The position numbers were made by a program, and so were the translations under genes. A stretch of DNA of 64,000 nucleotides from Enterococcus saccharolyticus subsp. saccharolyticus (lineage in GTDB: Bacteria; Bacillota; Bacilli; Lactobacillales; Enterococcaceae). Shown here in pieces: positions 1 through 8,812 of the stretch. Where the stretch lies: positions 2,379,794 to 2,443,793 of the forward strand of contig NZ_CP118957.1 of NCBI RefSeq assembly GCF_029023825.1, in the 5' to 3' direction. Each line of letters begins with the position of its first letter. Position 1 is the stretch's first letter. The notes below the pieces were generated by a model. It ran no database searches and was not told the DNA's origin. It worked only from the letters and a program-made list of their open reading frames with translations.

Positions 1-1026
1 GAAAGTCACTGACATACCGCCTTTACCAGCACGGCCTGTACGACCAATACGGTGAACATAGCTTTCTGGATCTTGAGGAATATCATAATTATATACATGT
101 GTCACGCCTGAAATATCTAAACCACGTGCGGCAACGTCTGTCGCAACTAAAATATCTAGATTTCCAGCTTTAAAGGCACGTAAAACGCTCATACGTTTTT
201 GTTGAGAAAGATCGCCATGAATACCTTCTGCTTTGTATCCACGAGCTTCTAATCCACGTGCTAATTCGTCAACGCGACGTTTGGTACGACCGAAAACGAT
301 GGTTAATTCCGGTTTTTGAACATCCAATAAACGTGTCATAATATCGAATTTTTCGAAATCTTTTGCACGAACATAATATTGATCAATCAAATCAGCAGTC
401 ATTTCTTTTGCTTTGATTTTTACATGTTCAGGTTCTTTCATGAATTTTACGCCAATGTTTTTAATTGCAGGTGGCATTGTTGCAGAGAATAATAATGTTT
501 GGCGTTGATCAGGGACTTGGGCAATAATTGTTTCAATATCTTCTAAAAAGCCCATATTTAACATTTCATCTGCTTCGTCTAATACTAATGTTTCAACTGT
601 CGCTAATTTTAATGTGTGACGGTTAATATGATCTAACATACGTCCAGGTGTTCCTACCACAATATGTGGACGGTCTTTTAATTGACGAATTTGGCGACCG
701 ATATCGGCACCACCGTAAACAGCTTGTACACGGATTTTTTTGTCTTTACCTAAACGGTATAATTCTTCTTGTGTTTGGATAGCCAACTCACGAGTTGGTG
801 CAATTACTAAACCTTGTAATTGTTGTTTTGCTGGGTCAATTTTTTCTAACATTGGTAAACCAAATGCAGCAGTTTTACCTGTACCTGTTTGGGCTTGACC
901 AATTACGTCTTTACCTGCTAATGCTAGAGGAATTGTTGCTTCTTGGATTGGTGTTGCTTCTTCAAAGCCGGCACGCTCAATCGAAGACAATAATTCTGGT
1001 GATAGTTCTAATTCTTTAAATTTCAA
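1..1026 (-). CDS. cshA: DEAD-box RNA helicase CshA (3' part cut by window edge)
   Basis: ATP-dependent RNA helicase used in mRNA turnover and ribosome assembly, especially in the cold. The 342 visible codons contain the ordered helicase motifs: a Q motif (TPIQ, about residue 25), AQTGTGKT (45-52), PTRELA (77-82), DEAD (about 149), SAT (about 180) and HRIGRTGR near the window edge (about 325). The basic C-terminal tail lies outside. The start is a TTG six bases after a perfect AGGAGG; no ATG is available there. Family assignment is firm; CshA rather than CshB rests on the motifs and on the murF/ddl neighbourhood, which I recall from enterococci. Confidence 0.9.
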   Translation of the reverse strand, partial: MKFKELELSPELLSSIERAGFEEATPIQEATIPLALAGKDVIGQAQTGTGKTAAFGLPMLEKIDPAKQQLQGLVIAPTRELAIQTQEELYRLGKDKKIRVQAVYGGADIGRQIRQLKDRPHIVVGTPGRMLDHINRHTLKLATVETLVLDEADEMLNMGFLEDIETIIAQVPDQRQTLLFSATMPPAIKNIGVKFMKEPEHVKIKAKEMTADLIDQYYVRAKDFEKFDIMTRLLDVQKPELTIVFGRTKRRVDELARGLEARGYKAEGIHGDLSQQKRMSVLRAFKAGNLDILVATDVAARGLDISGVTHVYNYDIPQDPESYVHRIGRTGRAGKGGMSVTF

Positions 1027-1417
1027 ATGGATCCTCCTAAGTGTGATCGTAGATGATTTGTTCATCTCGTCGGTTTTTAACTAGATACTTTTAAGTATCT
1101 GTAAGCTAAAGCGTGTATTTTTTCCACAATTTTTCAAACATGGTCCCTGACATATTTGAATAATCGTTTCTCACCGAAAAACCGCTTCTTGAAGGCATTA
1201 GAAAAGGCTAGGACAAAACTATACTTTCTTTTTGTCTAGCCTCATTTTGAGTTTATGATGACATCGTCATTGCTTTTTTTATCTAAACCAAGATGGTCTA
1301 GGTTATCAGTTATTCCAATTTTTTCTTCATCTTTCGGCACTTAAACAGTCTAACACAGGTTGAAAGTTTCAGCAAGTTTCCACGCTTGCTTACAATGAAT
1401 TTCTTCCAGTGCATCGC
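1027..1417. other. Intergenic region between murF and cshA
   Basis: About 390 bases without a convincing gene. It holds the murF transcript terminator and, nearer to cshA, a long untranslated leader of AT-rich sequence, as expected for a cold-inducible helicase mRNA. I found no clear promoter and no long open frame. Confidence 0.5.
1201..1242 (-). terminator. Intrinsic terminator after murF
   Basis: On the minus strand AGGCTAGACAAAA pairs with TTTTGTCCTAGCCT (one bulged base) and is followed by a T run. Confidence 0.75.
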
Positions 1418-2749
1418 TTATAGACTTGCGACTACTTCTGCTAAGCCCATACCGTTACTTCCTTTTAAGACAATACTGTCAGTTGGTAATAAATCGGCTT
1501 TAATTTGTGCAATCAATTCTGCTTTTTGTGTAGGTGCAAAATAATGGACTGTACCAGCTAAGACATCACGTAAAGCCGCCATTTCTTCCCCATATAAATA
1601 GACAATCGCATACTTCTCACCAATGTGATTAGCCATTTGACGATGCATATCTTTTGAATCCGGCCCCAATTCCAACATGTCTGCTAAGACAGCTAAACGA
1701 CGTCCAGGCAATGCCAATTGTCCAAAACTATCTAAGACTAAGCCCATCGCTGTCGGATTGGCATTGTAAACATCACTTAAAATATCTGCACCATTAGATG
1801 CTTTGACCCATTCTGTCCGATTTTTCGTCAATTGAAATTCTGCTAACCCTTTGGCAATTTGTTCCGAAGTTAGACCAAAGTAACGACCAAATCCATAGGC
1901 AATTAACGCATTTTTCACATTGTAACCGCCTAAGACAGGAATCTGGTATTTCTTGCCATCAACCATAAAAGTTGTTTGCTCTTTCGTTTCACTTAAAATT
2001 TCACCACGGATAGTGCCTTCATGTAAGCCAAATGTTGCTACTTGCTGTGACAACTCTGTCAATAAAGGCGTCAGTAATGGCTCATCTCCCGGTACAATTA
2101 ATAAGCCATCTTTCTTCAAGCCATCAACAATTTCCATTTTGGCTGCGGCAATTCCGGCACGTGATCCTAAATGTTCAATATGTGCTTCGCCAATCAACGT
2201 AATTGCTGCTGCATCTGGTTTAGCTAATTTTGATAAGAAAGAAATTTCACCTGCATGATCCATCCCCATCTCTAAAATCAATAGCTCGGTATCTTCTGGC
2301 ATATGCAAGATAGTATAAGGCATTCCTAAATCATTGTTATAATTTCCTTGCGTTTTATACGTACGGAATTTTTGGGCTAAAACAGATTCTGTCATATCCT
2401 TTGTCGTTGTTTTACCGTTACTTCCAGTAATTGCTGCAATTTTTGGTGCAACCTTTTGTTGGTAATAGACCGCAATTTGTTGAAAAGCATGCGTCACATC
2501 CGCCACTGGTAACACTGCAATTTCGCTAGGAGCAGTGGCTAATTCTTTACTCCATAACGTTGCTACGGCTCCGTTAGCTATCGCTTGTTCAATGAACTCA
2601 TGCCCATCACGTGCTCCGGCTAGAGGTACAAATAAACTACCTGCTTGAATTAAACGACTATCAAATTCGACACTTGTCACAAGGGCTTCTTGATTACCGA
2701 CAACTGAGATTTGCAACGCATCGGCTAGTTCTTTTACTGTTAGCTTCAT
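1418..2749 (-). CDS. murF: UDP-MurNAc-tripeptide--D-Ala-D-Ala ligase MurF
   Basis: Cytoplasmic Mur ligase that adds D-Ala-D-Ala to UDP-MurNAc-tripeptide, completing the peptidoglycan stem peptide. The 443-residue protein has the N-terminal MurF substrate domain, the ATP loop GSNGKTTTKD at about 107 and the C-terminal ligase domain with DVYNANP. I moved the start to the ATG at 2749: it has AAGGAG six bases upstream, whereas an upstream in-frame ATG at 2764 has no ribosome site and contains that AAGGAG within its own codons. It lies directly after ddl, whose product supplies its D-Ala-D-Ala substrate, separated by a terminator-like hairpin that may lower read-through. Confidence 0.95.
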   Translation of the reverse strand: MKLTVKELADALQISVVGNQEALVTSVEFDSRLIQAGSLFVPLAGARDGHEFIEQAIANGAVATLWSKELATAPSEIAVLPVADVTHAFQQIAVYYQQKVAPKIAAITGSNGKTTTKDMTESVLAQKFRTYKTQGNYNNDLGMPYTILHMPEDTELLILEMGMDHAGEISFLSKLAKPDAAAITLIGEAHIEHLGSRAGIAAAKMEIVDGLKKDGLLIVPGDEPLLTPLLTELSQQVATFGLHEGTIRGEILSETKEQTTFMVDGKKYQIPVLGGYNVKNALIAYGFGRYFGLTSEQIAKGLAEFQLTKNRTEWVKASNGADILSDVYNANPTAMGLVLDSFGQLALPGRRLAVLADMLELGPDSKDMHRQMANHIGEKYAIVYLYGEEMAALRDVLAGTVHYFAPTQKAELIAQIKADLLPTDSIVLKGSNGMGLAEVVASL

Positions 2750-2766
2750 TTTTTTCTCCTTCATAC

Positions 2767-2806
2767 TAAAAACAAGGCACGTCGAGTTTGCTCGATGATG
2801 CCTTGT
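2767..2806 (-). terminator. Terminator or attenuator hairpin between ddl and murF
   Basis: On the minus strand ACAAGGCA...TCGAG-CAAA-CTCGA...TGCCTTGT followed by TTTTT. Because no separate murF promoter is obvious, partial read-through is likely. Confidence 0.7.
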
Positions 2807-2810
2807 CGGT

Positions 2811-3884
2811 TTATTTCATCTCTGTTAAAAAGCTTTGACGTTGCTCATAACGTTTCAAACCTAATTGAATTAATTCTTCAATTAAATCACCATATTGTAA
2901 GCCCGTTTCGCTCCACAATGATGGGTACATACTAAATTGAGTAAAACCAGGCATTGTGTTTAATTCATTTAAGAATAATTCATTTTTATTTGTTAAAAAG
3001 AAATCACAACGGCTTAATCCACTTCCACCTAACATCGTATAAGCAAGTTTGGCATATTCTTGTGCTTTTTCTTGCACTTCATCAGGAACTTGTGCTGGAA
3101 TTTGCATCACAATATTGTTATCGATATATTTTGAATTATAATCATAAAACGCCACATCTTTAACAATTTCGCCCGCCATCGTTGTACGAACATCTTCATT
3201 CCCTAAAATCGCTACTTCGATTTCACGTGCTTCAATGCCCTGCTCAATCACTGCACGGTTATCATACTTGTAAGCTTCTTCTAATGCATTTTGCAGCTCG
3301 ACGCGATTTTCGGCTTTTGAAATGCCTACACTTGATCCCATATTCGCTGGCTTAACAAACATTGGGTAACGTAGAGAGCCTTCACATTGTTCAAAAATTT
3401 GTTTTGGATTTTCTTTCCATTGATTTTTCAACACGGGTACATAAGGAACTTGTGGAATTCCAGCTGAATGTAAGATATATTTTGTCATAATCTTATCCAT
3501 TCCACAGGCACTTGTTAAGACACCGGCACCCACATACGGCATACGAATGGTTTCAAGGAATCCTTGAATCGTCCCATCTTCACCGTTTGGTCCATGTAAT
3601 AACGGAAAGACAATTGCATTGTCTTCTTTAATATCACCCGGTTGAATAATTGTTCCAGTAAAGTTGCCTGCTTCGCCTGCTGTTGCCCAAGTTAAGTGTA
3701 ATTCTTCTGGGGATGTCGGTTTATCTGTTAATAAAGGCCCTTTTACCCATTGACCGTCTTTTGAAATAAAGACTAATTGCACTTGATAATAGTTGTAGTA
3801 AATGGCATTAAGTACAGAAAAAGCTGATAAAATAGATACATCATGCTCTGCACTTTGTCCGCCGTAAAGTAAAATAATTTTCAA
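2811..3884 (-). CDS. ddl: D-alanine--D-alanine ligase
   Basis: ATP-grasp enzyme that joins two D-alanines for cell-wall synthesis. The 357-residue protein starts KIILLYGGQSAEHDVS, typical of Ddl, and has the ATP-grasp core (PMFVKPANMGSSVGISK) and the C-terminal FLNELNTMPGFTQFSMYP segment. The tyrosine-containing loop (KYDN...FYDYNSKY) points to a D-Ala-D-Ala rather than D-Ala-D-Lac enzyme, so there is no sign of intrinsic vancomycin resistance. The start is a TTG at 3884, seven bases after AGGAGG. A longer frame from an ATG at 3911 would contain this ribosome site inside the coding region and is unlikely. Confidence 0.94.
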   Translation of the reverse strand: MKIILLYGGQSAEHDVSILSAFSVLNAIYYNYYQVQLVFISKDGQWVKGPLLTDKPTSPEELHLTWATAGEAGNFTGTIIQPGDIKEDNAIVFPLLHGPNGEDGTIQGFLETIRMPYVGAGVLTSACGMDKIMTKYILHSAGIPQVPYVPVLKNQWKENPKQIFEQCEGSLRYPMFVKPANMGSSVGISKAENRVELQNALEEAYKYDNRAVIEQGIEAREIEVAILGNEDVRTTMAGEIVKDVAFYDYNSKYIDNNIVMQIPAQVPDEVQEKAQEYAKLAYTMLGGSGLSRCDFFLTNKNELFLNELNTMPGFTQFSMYPSLWSETGLQYGDLIEELIQLGLKRYEQRQSFLTEMK

Positions 3885-4024
3885 CGTTTTTCCTCCTGTA
3901 TTTAGAGTCACATTTCACGTATGATTCTCACATATTTTAGCATAAAATGAAACTTTGTCACATCATAAACTGTTATTTTGTCCGTCTTCCAAATGATTTT
4001 TTAACGAGTTTTCATTTAACGGAA

Positions 4025-4474
4025 TTACTCACAATAGTTTCGAATAATTTGTTCCAAAATTTGATAAAACTGTTGGCGGTCATTTTTGGTAAATGCTTTA
4101 GGTCCTTTGGTTCGTTTCCCTGCTTTACGCATCTGTGCGCCAACATAGCGCTGTGCCAACAGTTGATCGATAGATTCTGGCAAATATTCTTTCCCAGAAT
4201 GATGAAAGACACGAACTTTTTTCGGCAATACTAAAGAAGCCAAACCATAATCTTGAGTAATCAGAAGGTCGTCTGGTTGAATCTCCTTCACAATTTGAAA
4301 GTCTGCGCGATCTGCGCCTTTATCCACATAAATAAATTGAACAAAATCTGGGTATTCTTTGGTTGTATAATGATCCACACTAGTGACAATCAAGACTGGT
4401 AAATTGAATGTTGCTCCTAACTGAATCACTTCTTCTTTGACCGGTGAACCATCACCATCAATTACTAAACGCAT
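4025..4474 (-). CDS. YaiI/YqxD family protein (DUF188, PIN-like)
   Basis: Conserved bacterial family of unknown physiological role, with a PIN-like nuclease fold predicted for relatives. The 149-residue length and the start VIDGDGSPVKEEV, then ITQDYGLASL and the C-terminal RKAGKRTKGPKAFTKNDRQQF segment, are family hallmarks. AGGTGA precedes the ATG. It stands alone between ddl and a decayed operon. Function is not known; only family membership is claimed. Confidence 0.88.
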   Translation of the reverse strand: MRLVIDGDGSPVKEEVIQLGATFNLPVLIVTSVDHYTTKEYPDFVQFIYVDKGADRADFQIVKEIQPDDLLITQDYGLASLVLPKKVRVFHHSGKEYLPESIDQLLAQRYVGAQMRKAGKRTKGPKAFTKNDRQQFYQILEQIIRNYCE

Positions 4475-4513
4475 ATTTTCACCTACTTTCTTTTATTATA
4501 GAAGTTTTTAACG

Positions 4514-4543
4514 AAAAAAACCACCAGATATTGTCTGATGATT
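4514..4543 (-). terminator. Intrinsic terminator after the decayed operon
   Basis: On the minus strand CATCAGA-caata-TCTGGTG followed by seven T residues, between the dgaE-like remnant and the yaiI-type gene. Confidence 0.65.
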
Positions 4544-4673
4544 TTGCTTTAGTTCGATACATTATCTAATAAATAAAACAATATTGAAGGTTACTAGTGA
4601 GACAGAATCAAAGTAGTTTTGGGACGGCGTTTTTCTCAGAAAACATTTAAACACACCAATATAAACACTTGTC

Positions 4674-5249
4674 TCATCGAATTAAATCCATCCCTGGATA
4701 ATCCATCATCTGCTGAATTTGCGCGCGTGTTGTTAACGGCACATCGCCTGGTAATGTGTGGGCAAAGACAGCATTGGTAATGGCAAACGTTGCCGTTTTT
4801 TCGGTTACCATCATCGCTAAATGATCAGGCGTGCACATGTTCGCATACCCAGCCTCAACAACTTGCCCGCCACCTTGTTGAACCATCACTTCAACGGGTG
4901 TCCCATAATCAACATTATGTCCTTTCGGTAAGATAATCTCTCTTTTGGTTAACTGAGGGTCGTATGGATGATAGACATGATGCAGACTTCCTTGACCAAT
5001 AACTGCCGCGACTGATTGTGCAATCCCTGCTGAAGCAGAAGAAACAATTTGCGCATCATCGACTTGCAATAAATCGGCAATGTATTTTCCTGTTTGAATG
5101 GCTAAATCTTCCATTTCAAAAAAGTGTTCTCCTCCAAAACGTTGGGCTGCTAAAACGCGTTCTGACACTTTTGATACACCCAGAATTGTCATTTTTCCAG
5201 AAGTATTAATCACCTCTTTTAAACCGAATATCTCATAATTCATTGTCAT
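4674..5249 (-). pseudogene. Truncated DgaE/SelA-like PLP enzyme
   Basis: N-terminal half of an enzyme of the SelA-related family that includes D-glucosaminate-6-phosphate ammonia-lyase DgaE. Relatives are about 365 residues; here the frame stops after 191, just after GMDLI, so the C-terminal half with the pyridoxal phosphate lysine is gone. The preserved part has VINTSGKMTILGVS and the SSASAGIAQSVAA segment typical of the family. The ATG at 5249 has GGAGG eight bases upstream and overlaps the end of the upstream amidohydrolase remnant by 17 bases, as in an operon. Sequence after the stop does not resemble the missing half, so a deletion is more likely than a single nonsense change. Confidence 0.75.
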
Positions 5250-6088
5250 AAACTTTTCCTCCAATAATTGTTTGAACAGGTTTAATTTGTACCGGAGTCA
5301 CACGGGTAAAACCATTAGAATCAACGAGTTCTTTTTCTTCTTCAATAAATTCAAAGATCGTTAAATCAGCGTCAAAGTTTTCTTTCAACTGCCCTTTCGT
5401 CGTTAAATGGAAATTTTGCGTAGGCGCAAGTGTCACTTTTTCAATAATTTCTTCCCACGTATAGCCGATGACCGCTAGTTTTTCCATGGTAGTCGCTAAA
5501 TCATACACAGGTCCATTTTTTCGGTTGCGAATGTAAATATCCGAACTAATCGAATGGGCTTTAATGCCTTCATTCAAAGCGACTTGTGCCACGTTAAATT
5601 AAAACTATCTGTCCCGTGACCAATATCGAAAATAATACCTTTGCAATAGGTATCAAACACAAATGGTTTTATCGTCTCATTTGCAGCTAAAATACCATTG
5701 ACTTTGCTGTTAAAACAATGCGTCAAGACATCCCCCGCTTCCATTACCTCTAAAATATCAGCTAATTCAGGAGGTGCCGATCCGACATGAACCATCAAAG
5801 GAACAGCATTTTTTTGCTGAATTTTTTTCGCTAGTTCCAACGGCGTAATGCCATTGGTTCCAATAACAGTTTTACTCATATGTGCTTTGATGCCTACAAT
5901 AAACTCAGGAAATTGTTGCAAGGCTTGGGTCACTAATTCTTCTTGGATTTTAGATAAATCCGCCAATTCATCTTGTTCAACAATCCCCCATTTAGAAATA
6001 TTCAACAACGCATAAACATTCGTTTTTGCTGCCTGTGCGAACGCATGGAAACGATGTTGGCGGCACTAATAATGCCGTAACGAATCAT
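5233..6088 (-). pseudogene. Amidohydrolase (DgaE-partner type): N-terminal deletion and frameshift
   Basis: Remnant of a dihydroorotase-like metallo-amidohydrolase that is normally paired with DgaE-like enzymes. The C-terminal two thirds are readable: LLNISKWGI, GIKAHMSKTV, LMVHVGSAPPE, VLTHCFNSK and FDIGHGTDSFN, then, after a one-base frameshift near 5590, VALNEGIKAHSISSDIY to the end. The N-terminal metal-binding part is absent. In its place, after a good ribosome site (AAGGAGG), the ATG at 6088 opens MIRYGIISAANI, which looks like the start of a Gfo/Idh/MocA oxidoreductase; this frame ends after 28 codons. A deletion has apparently fused the beginning of one operon gene to the middle of another. 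Confidence 0.75.
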
Positions 6089-6155
6089 AAAACATCTCCT
6101 CCTTTATTTTCATTGCATGATACGATGACAGACTCTTTTTTATTTTACACATAAA

Positions 6156-6169
6156 AGAAAACGTTAACA
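6156..6169 (-). promoter_or_regulatory. Putative cre (CcpA) site before the decayed operon
   Basis: AGAAAACGTTAACA matches the catabolite-responsive element TGWAARCGYTWWCW at 12 of 14 positions and lies between the upstream terminator and the operon's ribosome site, which suits a sugar-acid operon. Confidence 0.45.
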
Positions 6170-6178
6170 ACTCCAACA

Positions 6179-6222
6179 AAAAAATGCTGCAACAAACAAA
6201 TTGTTTGTTGCAGCATTTTTGA
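6179..6222 (-). terminator. Strong bidirectional terminator hairpin
   Basis: AAAAATGCTGCAACAAAC pairs perfectly with GTTTGTTGCAGCATTTTT around a short loop. It ends either the udk transcript or the structured leader RNA directly upstream. Confidence 0.85.
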
Positions 6223-6230
6223 CAGTACTA

Positions 6231-6345
6231 TTGCTAGTAGATGATTGATTCTCCACAAAACAATCATCCGACACCCTGCAATCCGGCAGGTTGAGTTTCC
6301 TCGGTGTGCCTCTGTTTGAGTTGACTAGCATCAGCTAGCCGTCTC
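6231..6345 (-). ncRNA. Structured RNA of unknown class (riboswitch-like leader or udk 3' UTR)
   Basis: Read on the minus strand, the stretch folds into helices I can pair by eye: TGCTAGT (6331-6325) with ACTAGCA (6239-6233) as a closing stem; ACACC (6308-6304) with GGTGT (6276-6272) enclosing two hairpins, GAG-GAAA-CTC and CCTGC-CGGATT-GCAGG; and GATGATTG with CAATCATC around a 13-base loop. An upstream GGCTAGC (6341-6335) can pair with GCTAGTC, competing with the closing stem. A strong terminator follows and then the start of a catabolic operon. I recognise no T-box, lysine, SAM, TPP or similar signature. It could be a ligand-sensing leader or a small RNA from the udk 3' end. Confidence 0.45.
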
Positions 6346-6397
6346 GGCTCATCGCATGAAGATTACTTTAGCATAAAACAAGCGTCTTGGCTACTAT

Positions 6398-7024
6398 TTA
6401 ATCTTCTAAAATCGAACCGACTTTCGTATTAATTAAATCAATCGCTACGTGATTTTCGCCGCCTTCAGGTACAATCACATCTGCATAACGTTTGGTTGGT
6501 TCAATAAATTGATTGTACATTGGTTTTACGACAGATAGATATTGTTCAATAATTGAATCTAACGTACGTCCACGCTCTTCCATGTCACGTTTAATACGTC
6601 GGATAATTCGAATATCATCGTCTGTATCCACATAAATTTTAATATCCATTAACTCGCGCAATCGTTCATCTTCTAAAATTAAAATACCTTCTAAAATGAT
6701 GACTTCTTTTGGTTCTTGAATCACTGTTTCTTCACTACGTGTATGTTTGACATAATCGTAAACAGGTTTTTCAATTGTTTCGTAATTCAATAATTTTGAT
6801 AAATGCTCAATTAATAAATCCGTATCAAAAGCTAGTGGATGATCATAGTTGGTTTTCAAACGATCTTCAAACGCCAAGTGACTTTGGTCTTTGTAATAAG
6901 AATCATGTTCCAACATCATAATTGAATGTTCAGGAAAGTGATTTAAAATCGCACGGCTAACACTCGTCTTTCCACTTCCAGATCCTCCAGTAACGCCAAT
7001 AATAATTGGTTTATGTTTCGTCAT
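6398..7024 (-). CDS. udk: Uridine kinase
   Basis: Phosphorylates uridine and cytidine in pyrimidine salvage. The 208-residue protein shows the P-loop [12 protein letters not shown], the ESYYKD-type segment (HDSYYKD), the YDHPLAFD substrate motif, [16 protein letters not shown] and [13 protein letters not shown]. The ATG at 7024 has GAGGT eight bases upstream; a TTG one codon earlier is possible but worse placed. It is probably the last gene of an rsuA-yjjG-udk transcript and pairs functionally with upp in this window. Confidence 0.95.
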   Translation of the reverse strand: MTKHKPIIIGVTGGSGSGKTSVSRAILNHFPEHSIMMLEHDSYYKDQSHLAFEDRLKTNYDHPLAFDTDLLIEHLSKLLNYETIEKPVYDYVKHTRSEETVIQEPKEVIILEGILILEDERLRELMDIKIYVDTDDDIRIIRRIKRDMEERGRTLDSIIEQYLSVVKPMYNQFIEPTKRYADVIVPEGGENHVAIDLINTKVGSILED

Positions 7025-7101
7025 CAAATTTTACCTCTTTCGTTTTCAATTCTCTTTAAATTATAACGAAAATAGGCAAAATTACTATCAAAATCCATTG
7101 A

Positions 7102-7785
7102 TTAAACTAAAATTCCATAAATTTCTTCCAAAGTTTGAATATGGAAGGTTGGTTGGATACTTAGTTTCTCTTGATTTGCCACAGGATTTAACCAAACGGT
7201 ATCAATTCCGGCATTTTTGCCACCTTGAATATCAGACGTTAAGGAATCACCAATAATAACTGTATCTTCTTTGTTAAAATCAGGAATTCGTGAGAACGCA
7301 TAATCAAAAAATTCTCGTTTCGGCTTTTGATAACCCGCCGTTTCAGAGACAAAAATATCTTTGAAATACGGCAATAGTTTTGAATCAGTTAATCGTTGAA
7401 ACTGTGTCGTTGCTACACCATTTGTCACCACATATAATTCTGCTTTATCGGCTAAATCTTGCACGATTTCTAAACTATTTCCTAGTCGTTTGTGTCCTTG
7501 GTTTAAATAATAGCGGTAACGTTTTTCCATAGCAGGGCTATCTACTTTTTGACCAAAGTATTCAAATAATTCACCGAAACGACCATTGACCACTTCTTCT
7601 GAGGTCATGTTGCCTTGTTCATACTCTTTCCAGCGGCGATAGTTGAGGGTTTTATAAGTAAGTTCTACTTCTGGGGTCAACTCAAATTCCACTTCTTCAA
7701 ATAAAGAACGCAACGCTTGGTTTTCAGCATCTTTAAAATCTAATAACGTATCATCTACATCAAATAATAAGGTCTTGTATCGCAT
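7102..7785 (-). CDS. YjjG-family pyrimidine 5'-nucleotidase (HAD)
   Basis: HAD-superfamily phosphatase of the YjjG type, which removes phosphate from pyrimidine and non-canonical nucleotides. The 227-residue protein has the nucleophile motif LLFDVDDTLLDF near residue 7-18, a four-helix cap, VVTNGVATTQ (motif II), QKPKREFFDYA (motif III lysine) and IIGDSLTSDIQGGKNAGIDTVW (motif IV). AAGGAG precedes the ATG. It starts 12 bases after rsuA ends and is likely co-transcribed with it. Exact substrate is inferred from the family. Confidence 0.85.
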   Translation of the reverse strand: MRYKTLLFDVDDTLLDFKDAENQALRSLFEEVEFELTPEVELTYKTLNYRRWKEYEQGNMTSEEVVNGRFGELFEYFGQKVDSPAMEKRYRYYLNQGHKRLGNSLEIVQDLADKAELYVVTNGVATTQFQRLTDSKLLPYFKDIFVSETAGYQKPKREFFDYAFSRIPDFNKEDTVIIGDSLTSDIQGGKNAGIDTVWLNPVANQEKLSIQPTFHIQTLEEIYGILV

Positions 7786-7797
7786 AATTGTTCTCCT

Positions 7798-8508
7798 TTA
7801 ACGAAAATATGGTTTTAAAGCGAAAAGTTCTTCTTGGGTCAATGCTCGATAAGTACCCGTGGGTAACTCTCCAAGCGTTAAAGGGCCCATCGCTACTCGC
7901 TTCAAATAAACAACTTTTTTGCCAGTTGCTAAAAACATTTTTTTCACTTGATGAAATTTTCCTTCGCGAATCGTCAAACGTACCTGACTTTCAGTTGGAC
8001 TGGCAGAAAGAATGTCTAGAGTTGCCGGTTGGCATGTTTGACCACCAATAAAAGTAATTCCTTGGGCAAAAGCACGGACATCTTGCGCAGTGACTTCTGC
8101 ATTGATGGTTGCTTCGTACACCTTATCTACTTTTTTCTTTGGTTGAATTAAATCGTAACTCAATTGGCCATTACTCGTCAACAAGAGCAATCCCTCGGTA
8201 TCTCGGTCTAAACGTCCGACAGCTGTTAACTCTTCTCGGTAATCGTCACGTTTGAGACAGTCAAACACTGTTGGTAAATCGTCTTTCTTTGCTGTTACAA
8301 CTCCTTGAGGTTTATGCAACAAATAATAGACATCATTTGTGAAAAAAGCTTGTCCATCAATTTCAATTTGATGAATCAAACTATCGACATTTTTATTTTC
8401 TTGATAGATGACTTGTCCATCAATCTTCACTTTCCCCATTAAAAAAAGTCGTTTCATCTGTTTTCGAGACGTCTTTAACTGGGTTTCAATTAATTTATCT
8501 AAACGCAT
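7798..8508 (-). CDS. rsuA: 16S rRNA pseudouridine synthase (RsuA family)
   Basis: Small-subunit rRNA uridine-to-pseudouridine converting enzyme. An N-terminal S4 RNA-binding domain (MRLDKLIETQL...) is followed by the catalytic domain with AVGRLDRDTEGLLLLTSNG, which carries the catalytic aspartate, and the closing REGKFHQVKKMFLATGKKVVYLKR motif. The length, 236 residues, is usual. The ATG follows GGGATAGC. A TATAAT box sits 23 bases upstream, divergent from the rplY promoter. Confidence 0.92.
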   Translation of the reverse strand: MRLDKLIETQLKTSRKQMKRLFLMGKVKIDGQVIYQENKNVDSLIHQIEIDGQAFFTNDVYYLLHKPQGVVTAKKDDLPTVFDCLKRDDYREELTAVGRLDRDTEGLLLLTSNGQLSYDLIQPKKKVDKVYEATINAEVTAQDVRAFAQGITFIGGQTCQPATLDILSASPTESQVRLTIREGKFHQVKKMFLATGKKVVYLKRVAMGPLTLGELPTGTYRALTQEELFALKPYFR

Positions 8509-8530
8509 GCTATCCCTTTCTTTCTGGTCT

Positions 8531-8536
8531 ATTATA
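8531..8536 (-). promoter_or_regulatory. Probable -10 box for rsuA
   Basis: Perfect TATAAT on the minus strand 22 bases before the rsuA start; the -35 (about CAGACA, 8555-8560) is weaker. Confidence 0.5.
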
Positions 8537-8579
8537 GCTCTTTTTCTTTAAGATTGTCTGAACAAAAAAATCGAAATCT

Positions 8580-8608
8580 TTGACTTCTGTCAAAAATCCA
8601 CGTATGGT
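8580..8608 (+). promoter_or_regulatory. Promoter of the rplY transcript
   Basis: TTGACT, a 17-base spacer and TATGGT, giving a start near 8615 and a leader of about 200 bases. Confidence 0.7.
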
Positions 8609-8641
8609 TAAAGGGTAAAGTAAATAAAAGTTCTCACTACA

Positions 8642-8714
8642 CACAGCGTTACAACCTGGTGGAGAAAGATCTAATCAACCTTTCTGGGCAGCTGTGGCAT
8701 ACAACTGCCTTTTT
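8642..8714 (+). ncRNA. rplY leader with competing terminator and antiterminator
   Basis: GGCAG-c-TGT (8687-8695) pairs with ACA-a-CTGCC (8701-8709) and is followed by TTTTT, a leader terminator about 100 bases before the gene. Upstream CACAGC (8642-8647) can instead pair with GCTGTG (8691-8696), destroying the terminator and enclosing an AGAAAG/CTTTCT hairpin. This is the layout of ribosomal protein leaders with autogenous control. The ligand, presumably L25 itself, is inferred. Confidence 0.55.
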
Positions 8715-8812
8715 GCGTGTTCTCAATCACGTGCCACTTAAATGTGCATGAGTAACAAAAATTTGCTTAAAAACTACTGTTACAAAACAGGAAATTTAGG
8801 AGGAATTGAGTT

